Shown piece by piece: positions 24,879 to 32,017 of a DNA stretch of 39,271 nucleotides. Position numbers and translations under genes: made by a program. Where the stretch lies: NCBI RefSeq assembly GCF_000513195.1, contig NZ_CBVI010000082.1:1-39271 (forward strand), in the 5' to 3' direction. A model generated the notes under the pieces. The model made no database searches, was not told the DNA's origin, and saw only the letters and a program-made list of their open reading frames with translations. Each line of letters starts with the position of its first letter. Positions within the stretch are counted from its first letter, which is position 1. This DNA is from Bacteroides timonensis (GTDB lineage: Bacteria > Bacteroidota > Bacteroidia > Bacteroidales > Bacteroidaceae).

Positions 24879-27410
24879 CTATTTATTCAGCTCCAAACAG
24901 CCCATAATAAACGGTCCTGTTGCTTTTGCATCATTATCCCGCATCTTCTCACCGATATAATATTCGAAGCTGCCATCGCGATACGGATGTCCGCCCAAGC
25001 CGCCCACCTGGCAGCAACGTGTCAGTGTCAGCGTACCATCCTGGCGTTCTACCATCAGTTTACTTTTCAATCCGTTGAAAGCCTTCTCAGCCACAGCACG
25101 ATACTTCGGGTCAATATACCCTTTATTCACAGCTTTTGCATAAGCATACATGAATTGCGTGGTCACAGATGCTTCCGGGAAGTTTCCTTTCCGTTTCGGC
25201 TGGTCGAGTACCTGATACCACAGACCATTTTTGTCCTGATAAGCGGGCAGCACCTCAGCCAGTCCCTGTATCCAGCCAATCATCCGGGCGCGTCCTTCGT
25301 GGTTTTCGGGAATGAAATCCAACGCATCCACCATCGCCATGAACCACCATCCGATACTCCGTCCCCAGAAGTTAGGCGAATGTCCTGTTTCCGGATCTGC
25401 CCAACGCTGACTCTTGCTTTCATCCCAGGCATGATGATAAAGCCCGGTTTTGGCATCATACGTATGTTTCTGGCAAAGCGTAAACTGTTTTACCGCCTCA
25501 TCAATCCATTCGGGTTTGTTGAACTCCGCACCATATTGTGCAAGGAAAGGAGATGCCATATATAAGCCATCCAGCCAAATCTGATGCTGATAGATCAGCT
25601 TATGCCAGTACGCACCTTCCAATGTGCGCGGATGGTTTTTCAGTTGCTTAACCAGGGCATCCATTGCTATTTTATATTTCTCTTTGCCTGTTTCACGGTA
25701 CAAATCGAACAAAACCTTACCTGAATTTATATAATCGAGGTTGTATGTTTCCACATGATACAAATGGATTTCTCCTTTATCATTAATCAGTGAATCCGCC
25801 CATTGCTCCACATAGTCGAAATAACGGCGCTCTCCTGTCTTCTTCCACATTTGCAACATCGCACAGCAGCCTACACCCTGCGCATATCCAAAGAACAGAC
25901 GCTTCCCATGATCCAACTGATAGGCTTTCGGAAAACGTACCATTTCCGAATCGGCAAACCAACGGGCATACGAATCCGGCTCCCACGTATCTGTACGGAA
26001 AGGAGTAGCCGGGAATCCGGCTTTATTATAAAGATTCACGCGGAAGAAATTGCAATATGCATAACGCACAGCTACCGGCACGGAAACCTGCGGAGCGGAA
26101 ACTTCCAGTTTGCCTCCCTTGATTACGGCTGTAGCCGGATAAAAGCGGTGATCTTCACCGGCGATGATAAAGCCTTTCACCGGTTCATTGTCCGGAGTCA
26201 TCAGTCCGTCGTCAGCATAGTCAAAGCTCAACACGGCTTTATTCCCTTCCACCTTCATTGTCTTGAACAACGGGCCGGAATAAGTCACGTCCTTACCATA
26301 TTGCTTGGCCAATGCCCAGGCGGCCAGGCGTTCACCCGTCACTGTTTTATTGCGGGGATGGATATCGAGCGAGTCGCCCGCATCAGTGATTACTGCCATA
26401 CCCACATTCTTGAGTCCGCTTTGCCAAGTCCGGAGTTGCGCTTCGCGGATAGTGGCCGGCTGTCCGTAGTGCGGAGCTATCTGCACAAAGTAGAATGGCA
26501 TATCCGGCTGCTTCCATTCTTTACGCCAACTGTTTATCATATTGGTGAATACCTGCTGGTATTTATCGGCACGGATAGAGTTTGACTCTCCCTGATACCA
26601 GATATTTCCTTTTATCGTATATCCCAGAATGGGATGTATCATACCATTCCACAATGTTGCGGGTACTTTACAATAATTTTTCTGTTGCTTCACGCCTTCC
26701 AATGCAAAGTCTTTCAGGACATCGGCGTAAAGCGGATTTTTCTTCATTACATCCAGCTTTGTCCATGACTCCGCATGTGTTCCGCCCCAGGTAGACTGAA
26801 TCAACCCTACGGGCATCTTCAGTTCTTTATATAACTTACGTCCGAAAACAAAGCCCACAGCCGAAAAGTCATACAGGTTCTTCGGATTGCAGACCAACCA
26901 TTCCCCTTCACAGTCGTCCAACTCACCCTCGTGCGCCAACTGGTGTTTCACATGAAACAGGCGGATTTCCGGATAATCGGCATCCTTCAGTTCTTCCGCT
27001 TCATTCAGCATTCCGGTATTCCACTTCACATCCGGATGGCGCGATACTGGGAACTCCATATTACTCTGTCCCGTACAAAGCCAGACTTCACCTATTAATA
27101 CATTATTAATGGTAATCTCATTTTCACCGCTCACCGTAACGGACTGGTTGGTTGTTGCCTTCGGTGTCTTCAGTTTCACGGTCCATTTACCATTGGCCGC
27201 AGCCTTGGCAGTCACAGCTTTATCCAGCCATGATGCTTTAACCATTACTTTTTCTCCAGGCGCAGCTTTCCCCCACACATTCACCTGTGTGTTTTGCTGT
27301 AATACCATATTGTCTGAAAAAATAGCAGGAAGTGTCACCTTTGCTTCTGCCGTAAGAGAAGCAATCAAAACGAATACCAGAAAAATAGAAAATCCAAGAA
27401 GCTTTTTCAT
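24879..27410 (-). CDS. Bimodular SGNH acetylesterase - GH105 fusion
   Basis: An 843-residue secreted protein (signal peptide 1-23, ending TAEAK). Residues 24-475 are a sialate-O-acetylesterase-like SGNH esterase: GQSNM with Ser116, a WYQGESN block at 271-277, and DIHPRNK with Asp349/His351 completing a catalytic set; a small beta domain (about 30-105) precedes it. Residues about 478-843 are a complete GH105 domain: IWLDGLYMASPFLAQYG with Asp614, FWGRSIGWWFMAMVDAL at 681-697, and the C-terminal SFEYYIGE. It can deacetylate rhamnogalacturonan and remove unsaturated galacturonate in one polypeptide. It heads the four-gene enzyme block behind a promoter with the shared tandem boxes. Confidence 0.88.
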   Translation of the reverse strand: MKKLLGFSIFLVFVLIASLTAEAKVTLPAIFSDNMVLQQNTQVNVWGKAAPGEKVMVKASWLDKAVTAKAAANGKWTVKLKTPKATTNQSVTVSGENEITINNVLIGEVWLCTGQSNMEFPVSRHPDVKWNTGMLNEAEELKDADYPEIRLFHVKHQLAHEGELDDCEGEWLVCNPKNLYDFSAVGFVFGRKLYKELKMPVGLIQSTWGGTHAESWTKLDVMKKNPLYADVLKDFALEGVKQQKNYCKVPATLWNGMIHPILGYTIKGNIWYQGESNSIRADKYQQVFTNMINSWRKEWKQPDMPFYFVQIAPHYGQPATIREAQLRTWQSGLKNVGMAVITDAGDSLDIHPRNKTVTGERLAAWALAKQYGKDVTYSGPLFKTMKVEGNKAVLSFDYADDGLMTPDNEPVKGFIIAGEDHRFYPATAVIKGGKLEVSAPQVSVPVAVRYAYCNFFRVNLYNKAGFPATPFRTDTWEPDSYARWFADSEMVRFPKAYQLDHGKRLFFGYAQGVGCCAMLQMWKKTGERRYFDYVEQWADSLINDKGEIHLYHVETYNLDYINSGKVLFDLYRETGKEKYKIAMDALVKQLKNHPRTLEGAYWHKLIYQHQIWLDGLYMASPFLAQYGAEFNKPEWIDEAVKQFTLCQKHTYDAKTGLYHHAWDESKSQRWADPETGHSPNFWGRSIGWWFMAMVDALDFIPENHEGRARMIGWIQGLAEVLPAYQDKNGLWYQVLDQPKRKGNFPEASVTTQFMYAYAKAVNKGYIDPKYRAVAEKAFNGLKSKLMVERQDGTLTLTRCCQVGGLGGHPYRDGSFEYYIGEKMRDNDAKATGPFIMGCLELNK

Positions 27411-27475
27411 GTGCCTTTAATAGTTTTATAGATTCACATAGATTATTTTATAGAACATGCCAATACCTGACGGCA

Positions 27476-27539
27476 CAAAAATAGGGGTTTCCACCGAAAC
27501 CCCTTCTTTATATTTTGATAGTTTTCTTATTGCTTTTGT
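27476..27539 (-). promoter_or_regulatory. Promoter of the enzyme block, tandem activator boxes and dyad
   Basis: The -7 box TATTTTTG (27476-27483) lies 66 bp before the start codon. TCAAAA at 27513-27518 starts 35 nt upstream and ACAAAA at 27534-27539 lies 21 nt further up, the same geometry as at susC and rhamnulokinase. A perfect 9-bp dyad, AGGGGTTTC/GAAACCCCT (27483-27504), abuts the -7 box; as at rhamnulokinase the sequence there is CCCCTATTTTTGT. The dyad plus T-run could also terminate transcripts from the small upstream ORF. Confidence 0.65.
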
Positions 27540-27567
27540 CGTTTCACAAAAACAGAATTGGTATTAT

Positions 27568-27792
27568 CTATTCCTTTATCTTCAGCCAGCCCCAAATCGT
27601 TTTCTTTCGGGAGATACTAAGTAAAGCAGCCCCCATCAAGCAACAGGCACAGCGTAACTCTTTATTGGAAAGTTTATTAAGATTATCAACAATACCGGGT
27701 AAAGGGTAGTTCTCTTTAAAAAAGGAAAATACATCGGCTGAGTTTTCTAAGTCGGTTTTCATTTGGCAAGTACAAGTAAAAGGTTCATCCAT
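27568..27792 (-). CDS. Small hypothetical protein, doubtful
   Basis: A 74-residue minus-strand ORF starting MDEPFTCTCQ and ending WLKIKE, with a Cys-rich middle (LRCACCLMGAALLSIS). I do not recognise it. In its favour: it starts shortly after a structured element, a terminator-like dyad follows its stop, and codon use is not odd. Against: it is short, has no clear ribosome-binding site and I see no domain. It may be a truncated remnant of a longer gene. Confidence 0.35.
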   Translation of the reverse strand: MDEPFTCTCQMKTDLENSADVFSFFKENYPLPGIVDNLNKLSNKELRCACCLMGAALLSISRKKTIWGWLKIKE

Positions 27793-27843
27793 CGTGTTAT
27801 AAGTTTTAAAGGTTGATGTCGCCCCTATACCTCTATAATAAAA

Positions 27844-27952
27844 GTGGCATGGGAACTATTAACATATTATCCACTTTCGAGGCTCTGGTAAACCGGTAAG
27901 AAAATAATAAGCAATAGCCCCACGCCACAAAATGTATATAACAAAGTTATAT
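27844..27952 (-). ncRNA. Candidate structured RNA / leader element
   Basis: Arms at 27844-27860 and 27913-27928 form a helix of about 16 bp. On the minus strand all pairs are Watson-Crick or G-U with one bulge; on the plus strand the same positions give A-C mismatches, so the minus strand is the better folder. A 7-bp hairpin (ATATAAC/GTTATAT, 27936-27952) lies just upstream on that strand. After the helix comes TTTTATTATAG. A -7-like box TATCTTTG is at 28085-28092. It may be the leader of the 74-residue ORF or an independent small RNA. A 16-codon plus-strand ORF (MGTINILSTFEALVNR, 27849-27899) overlaps it. Confidence 0.4.
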
Positions 27953-28084
27953 GCAATCCGGACGTGGAGACCTTCACTCATTATCCGCTCTTATTTAAAA
28001 ATTTACCAGATTTCCGAAAGTACGAATAATAAAATGATCTCCAAATCACAAAATACATCTCTTCACTACTGAAGAAATATGCAA

Positions 28085-28092
28085 CAAAGATA
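28085..28092 (-). promoter_or_regulatory. Possible minus-strand promoter for the structured element
   Basis: TATCTTTG on the minus strand fits TAnnTTTG. It would start a transcript running through the structured element at 27844-27952 and then the 74-residue ORF. No convincing -33 box is present. The rest of 27953-28297 shows no gene that I can support. Confidence 0.3.
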
Positions 28093-28297
28093 CACAAAAT
28101 ACTGGAATAAATATCATAAGACATGGCAATTATCATTTAGCTCATTATGATAGAAAAAACAACTCACCAACGTTTTATAAATAATGAATGTTCTCAACCG
28201 GAATAATGCGATATAAGTATCGTAAAACAGTATGCTAAAGACAGTTAATGCACCCTATTCATTTAGTCATCAAGCAATACTTCAAAAAGAAATTCGC

Positions 28298-28305
28298 TAT
28301 ATTTG
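28298..28305 (+). promoter_or_regulatory. -7 box before the small gene pair
   Basis: TATATTTG matches TAnnTTTG and lies 45 bp before the ATG at 28351. Its position argues against the longer reading frame that begins at TTG 28303 inside this box, and supports 28351 as the true start. Confidence 0.45.
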
Positions 28306-28350
28306 CAAAATAATTATGGCCTTATTGTAGGTTGCATATACATTTTTAAC

Positions 28351-28503
28351 ATGTCAACTTCCACTCATAACCCAAAAGCATTAGTTATCAAGAAACCCTC
28401 TAAAGCTCTCATTGACTTTATGAACAAACTGAGAGATAGAAAGATGTCTCAGTTAGAAAAGCTACACAATAAAAAAGACTGCACGATTCAAGTTAATGTA
28501 TAG
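28351..28503 (+). CDS. Small basic protein of unknown function, first of a pair
   Basis: A 50-residue ORF (MSTSTHNPKALVIKKPSKAL). After a short flexible start it has a strand-like ALVIKKPS and then a highly charged helix (ALIDFMNKLRDRKMSQLEKLHNKK). I start at ATG 28351 because a -7 box lies 45 bp upstream and covers the alternative start. The next gene follows after 5 bp, suggesting co-translation. Size, charge and pairing resemble small antitoxin-like or DNA-binding proteins, but no family is recognised and this is a guess. Confidence 0.5.
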   Translation: MSTSTHNPKALVIKKPSKALIDFMNKLRDRKMSQLEKLHNKKDCTIQVNV

Positions 28504-28508
28504 CGTAA

Positions 28509-28748
28509 ATGGATATTTCAATATCTATAAATTCTGGTTTCCAGGACGAATTCCGTATCATATTATCTCCATTTGAAAACAGCATAATCCCTGATGAAAT
28601 AAGATCCCTTTTAGGAGAAAGTATAGAAATAGCAGATATTACTTTAGAAAGAGCCAAAGGAGATAATCCTACAAACATTAATATTAAGTACTCAATCAAA
28701 ATTAATTCGTATTATAAAATGATAATTACCTATTATTATGTGAACTAA
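28509..28748 (+). CDS. Small protein of unknown function, second of a pair
   Basis: A 79-residue ORF beginning MDISISINSGFQDEFRI, with a predicted beta-rich layout: charged centre (ESIEIADITLERAKGDNP) and a strand-rich end (INIKYSIKINSYYKMIITYY). No signal peptide, membrane segment or known motif. It starts 5 bp after the preceding small gene. A weak stem TTATACT/AGTATAA (28763-28786) follows the stop. No function can be assigned. Confidence 0.45.
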   Translation: MDISISINSGFQDEFRIILSPFENSIIPDEIRSLLGESIEIADITLERAKGDNPTNINIKYSIKINSYYKMIITYYYVN

Positions 28749-29184
28749 TTATGAACACTTACTTATACTAAAAATATTAAGTATAATAGCTAAAATATAA
28801 GTATTCCCTAACTATCCAACTGTCGCAAGAAACCGTAACACGGTTCTTTACCAGTAAAGATAAAACTAAGTGATGCGAACTATCAATCTGACAAATTGAT
28901 AATCCTACTGTGCGAGAATGTTTTCTTTCAATCCACACGAGAAGGCTAAATAGAAAATCGCAAGGATTTCGTTTTATGAAAATACATACAAACACCTATT
29001 TGTTCCGCAAAGAAACAACATGAAACCCTACACCTCCCTCACACATTAAAACGATTTCAATTCAAGCCAAACGGCAACAAAAAGCAAAAACACAGATGAT
29101 CAAACTTAGCGGTCAACCAGAGTAGAATAAGCAGATTTTAGATGAAGGCTACACCCTTTCGCACGAATGGTATCACCCTTTTAA

Positions 29185-29227
29185 CAAGATGGCTACACCT
29201 TTTGTTTCAAAAGGTGTAGCCATCTTG
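29185..29227. repeat. Perfect 19-bp inverted repeat
   Basis: CAAGATGGCTACACCTTTT (29185-29203) and its exact complement (29209-29227) flank the 5-nt loop GTTTC. Just upstream, 29140-29184 holds two degraded direct copies of the left arm pattern (GGCTACACCCTTT and GGTATCACCCTTTT). No T-run follows on either strand. The surrounding 28749-29535 has no gene I can support. Confidence 0.6.
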
Positions 29228-29535
29228 CAAATTACATCATTAGTTTCGGGCAAATGCATCATCTATTCGGAGCAAACAGACCATGTATTTGCCTTAAACA
29301 AATGATTCATTTCAAGAAAAAAGAAGATTCATCGCGCTGGAAGAAGAGTTCTGTTCCAAACGTCTGTTAGTAAAACTCACAAAACAGTATCCTTAAGTTC
29401 ACAAAAAAGACATTTCATTACCATTAAGATAGTGGCATATAAATGAGAAGTTGAAAGGCCCAGCCCTAAGTACGGCTCAGATACGGAGCAGGTGCATCCC
29501 GGGTACAACTTACTCCACCTTCAATCCCCTCGTCG

Positions 29536-29622
29536 TATTTGCATATATTCTCCGATTTATGCATAAAACATAGCATTCATAGTATAAAAAGTACAAAAAT
29601 TCTCTCATTAATGCATATTCCT
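29536..29622 (+). promoter_or_regulatory. Possible ArgR operator sites upstream of argR
   Basis: Three TGCATA-containing AT-rich dyads lie before argR: TATTTGCATATATTC (29536-29550), the perfect palindrome TTTATGCATAAA (29556-29567) and TTAATGCATATTCC (29609-29622). They resemble ARG boxes in being AT-rich palindromes, though they do not match the E. coli consensus closely. Autoregulation by ArgR is an inference. Confidence 0.35.
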
Positions 29623-29636
29623 TCCAAAATTATCTC

Positions 29637-29644
29637 TATTTTTG
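29637..29644 (+). promoter_or_regulatory. -7 box of the arginine operon
   Basis: TATTTTTG, matching TAnnTTTG, 29 bp before the argR start codon. No clear -33 TTTG. It is the only strong -7 match in front of argR and probably drives the argR-to-argD genes. Confidence 0.5.
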
Positions 29645-29673
29645 CGCCATTCTTAGAATAATTATACAAAACA

Positions 29674-30147
29674 ATGAAGAAAAAAGCCAATCGGTTAGAC
29701 GCTATCAAGATGATTATCTCAAGCAAGGATGTCAGTTCTCAGGAAGAACTGCTGCAAGCTCTGAGCAAAGAAGGCTTTGAACTGACACAAGCCACTCTCT
29801 CCCGCGACTTGAAACAACTGAAAGTTGCCAAAGCGGCGAACATGAACGGGAAATACGTATATGTATTACCCAACAACATCATGTACAAACGTTCCAATGA
29901 CCAGAGTGCCAGCGAAATGCTGATGACCAGCGGATTCGTTTCCCTGCAATTCTCAGGTAACATTGCCGTTATCCGTACACGACCGGGCTATGCCAGCAGT
30001 ATGGCCTACGACATCGACAACCGCGAATGTCCCGCCATTCTAGGCACCATTGCCGGAGACGACACCATCATGTTGGTAGTGCATGAAGCCGCTTCGCATA
30101 GCGAAGTACGCGAATTTCTGTCACAAATCATTCCAAACATTAAATAA
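29674..30147 (+). CDS. argR: Arginine repressor
   Basis: A 157-residue ArgR family regulator (E. coli 156). The N-terminal winged helix-turn-helix is clear: RLDAIKMIISSKDVSSQEELLQAL followed by FELTQATLSRDLKQLKVAK (about 35-55) with the family SRD recognition motif. The C-terminal oligomerisation and arginine-binding domain includes VIRTRPGYASSMAYDID (about 98-114), CPAILGTIAGDDTIMLV (about 117-133). It senses arginine and controls arginine metabolism. First gene of the arginine cluster; a repeat element separates it from the GNAT gene. Confidence 0.93.
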   Translation: MKKKANRLDAIKMIISSKDVSSQEELLQALSKEGFELTQATLSRDLKQLKVAKAANMNGKYVYVLPNNIMYKRSNDQSASEMLMTSGFVSLQFSGNIAVIRTRPGYASSMAYDIDNRECPAILGTIAGDDTIMLVVHEAASHSEVREFLSQIIPNIK

Positions 30148-30150
30148 TAT

Positions 30151-30219
30151 AAATGAAGAACTAAAAATGAAGAATTGCCATGCGGCATACTTGCACAGCG
30201 TAGTCAAATTCTTCATTCA
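30151..30219 (+). repeat. Hairpin repeat element, argR-GNAT gap
   Basis: Arms AATGAAGAATT (30166-30176) and AATTCTTCATT (30207-30217) enclose a 30-nt loop that reads GCCATGCGGCATACTTGCAC then AGCGTAGTCA. It is nearly identical to the element at 32018-32105, and its loop core matches the rhaT-rhaD element at 14364-14442. Its core points in the direction of transcription. Confidence 0.75.
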
Positions 30220-30239
30220 AAATTATTAATTAATAAGAA

Positions 30240-30797
30240 ATGGATACCAAAAAAGTGGACGTGATGGTGGCTGACGCCTCTCACGAAGTTTATGTGGATA
30301 AGATTTTGGATACCATCAGAGAAGCGGCCAAAGTACGTGGAACGGGCATCGCAGAACGCACACACGAATATGTGGCGACAAAAATGAAAGAAGGAAAAGC
30401 CATCATCGCCTTATGCGGAGACGTGTTTGCAGGCTTCAGCTACATCGAGAGTTGGGGAAACAAACAATACGTTGCGACTTCCGGTTTGATTGTGCATCCC
30501 GACTTTCGCGGTATTGGATTGGCTAAGCGTATCAAAATGGCATCTTTCCGCCTGGCACGCTTGCGATGGCCCAACGCCAAAGTATTCAGTCTCACTAGCG
30601 GAGCCGCCGTCATGAAAATGAATACGGAACTGGGATACGTTCCCGTTACTTTCAATGAACTGACTGATGACGAATCCTTCTGGAAAGGCTGCGAAGGCTG
30701 CATCAACCATGATATATTAGTAGCCAAGAACCGCAAATTCTGCATCTGCACAGCAATGCTCTACGACCCGGATCTGCATGAAGATGATAAAATTTAA
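30240..30797 (+). CDS. GNAT acyltransferase, likely first step of arginine synthesis
   Basis: A 185-residue GNAT-fold protein. The acyl-CoA-binding signature is LIVHPDFRGIGLAKRIKMA (about 89-107, R-G-I-G-L-A loop). The C-terminal part (CEGCINHDILVAKNRKFCICTAML) is unusual for simple GNAT enzymes and is cysteine-rich. It sits between argR and argG (12-bp gap to argG), so it most likely acylates glutamate as an ArgA-type enzyme. Bacteroides fragilis is known to make arginine through N-succinylornithine, so the acyl donor could be succinyl-CoA rather than acetyl-CoA. That assignment is inferred from context. Confidence 0.75.
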   Translation: MDTKKVDVMVADASHEVYVDKILDTIREAAKVRGTGIAERTHEYVATKMKEGKAIIALCGDVFAGFSYIESWGNKQYVATSGLIVHPDFRGIGLAKRIKMASFRLARLRWPNAKVFSLTSGAAVMKMNTELGYVPVTFNELTDDESFWKGCEGCINHDILVAKNRKFCICTAMLYDPDLHEDDKI

Positions 30798-30809
30798 ATA
30801 ACAAAGGAT

Positions 30810-32015
30810 ATGGAAGATAAGAAAAAAGTAGTAGTCGCATTCAGCGGCGGTCTTGATACTTCATTTACGGTAATGTACCTTGCCAAGGAAAAAGGGTATG
30901 AAGTGTATGCAGCTTGTGCAAACACCGGTGGTTTCAGCCCCGAACAACTGAAAACAAACGAAGAAAACGCCTATAAACTGGGCGCAAAAGAATATGTCAC
31001 TATCGACGTGACGCAGGAATATTACGAAAAGAGCTTGAAATACATGGTATTTGGTAACGTACTGCGTAATGGTACCTATCCTATTTCCGTAAGTTCCGAG
31101 CGTATCTTCCAGGCACTTGCTATCGCACGCTATGCCAACGAAATCGGTGCAGATGCTATCGCTCACGGTTCTACCGGTGCAGGCAACGACCAGATTCGTT
31201 TTGACATGACATTCCTTGTATTGGCTCCGGGCGTGGAAATCATCACACTGACCCGTGATATGGCATTGAGCCGTCAGGAAGAAATCGATTATCTGAACAA
31301 ACATGGTTTCTCAGCAGACTTCACCAAACTGAAATATTCTTATAATGTAGGTTTGTGGGGTACCTCTATCTGCGGTGGTGAGATTCTGGACTCCGCACAA
31401 GGATTGCCCGAAAGCGCTTATCTGAAACACTGTGTAAAGGAAGGCAGCGAACAACTCCGTCTTACTTTCGAAAAAGGTGAGTTGAAAGCTGTGAACGATG
31501 AGAAATTTGATGATCCCATCAAAGCCATTCAGAAAGTAGAAGAAATCGGTGCCGCTTACGGCATTGGTCGTGATATGCATGTGGGTGATACAATTATCGG
31601 TATCAAAGGCCGCGTAGGTTTCGAAGCTGCTGCTCCGATGCTGATTATCGGTGCACATAAATTTCTGGAAAAATATACACTGAGTAAATGGCAGCAATAC
31701 TGGAAAGACCAGGTTGCCAATTGGTACGGTATGTTCCTGCACGAAAGCCAGTATCTGGAACCGGTAATGCGTGACATCGAAGCCATGCTACAGGAAAGCC
31801 AGCGTAATGTAAACGGTACGGCTATTCTGGAACTTCGCCCATTATCTTTCTCTACGGTAGGTGTAGAATCAGAAGACGACCTTGTGAAAACGAAGTTCGG
31901 CGAATATGGTGAAATGCAAAAAGGCTGGACAGCAGAAGATGCGAAAGGTTTCATCAAGGTTACTTCTACTCCACTGAGAGTATATTATAACAATCATAAA
32001 GACGAAGAAATTTAA
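30810..32015 (+). CDS. argG: Argininosuccinate synthase
   Basis: A 401-residue cytosolic enzyme that joins citrulline and aspartate using ATP. The ATP pyrophosphatase loop is AFSGGLDTSF at 10-19. AHGSTGAGNDQIRFD (about 118-132) is the aspartate/citrulline-binding region, and LWGTSICGGEILDSAQG the later substrate loop. It differs from the usual E. coli and Bacillus ArgG in several conserved stretches (SVSSERIFQALAIARYANEIGADAIAHG), as expected for the Bacteroidetes branch. It precedes a repeat element and the PspC gene. Confidence 0.92.
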   Translation: MEDKKKVVVAFSGGLDTSFTVMYLAKEKGYEVYAACANTGGFSPEQLKTNEENAYKLGAKEYVTIDVTQEYYEKSLKYMVFGNVLRNGTYPISVSSERIFQALAIARYANEIGADAIAHGSTGAGNDQIRFDMTFLVLAPGVEIITLTRDMALSRQEEIDYLNKHGFSADFTKLKYSYNVGLWGTSICGGEILDSAQGLPESAYLKHCVKEGSEQLRLTFEKGELKAVNDEKFDDPIKAIQKVEEIGAAYGIGRDMHVGDTIIGIKGRVGFEAAAPMLIIGAHKFLEKYTLSKWQQYWKDQVANWYGMFLHESQYLEPVMRDIEAMLQESQRNVNGTAILELRPLSFSTVGVESEDDLVKTKFGEYGEMQKGWTAEDAKGFIKVTSTPLRVYYNNHKDEEI

Positions 32016-32017
32016 TG

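Noticed and set aside
25803..26585. 260-residue plus-strand ORF
   Set aside because: Antisense to the esterase-GH105 gene; no recognisable motif and no promoter.
27849..27899. 16-codon plus-strand ORF MGTINILSTFEALVNR
   Set aside because: Overlaps the candidate RNA helix; too short to support as a gene without homology evidence.
28303..28350. Upstream TTG start for the first small gene
   Set aside because: The TTG lies inside the -7 box, so it would be upstream of the transcript start.
28777..28995. 72-residue minus-strand ORF
   Set aside because: No start context, domain or partner; composition like antisense AT-rich sequence.
29141..29310. Open frame through the 19-bp hairpin
   Set aside because: Only about 60 codons between stops, with a single internal ATG and a sequence set by the palindrome rather than by coding constraint.
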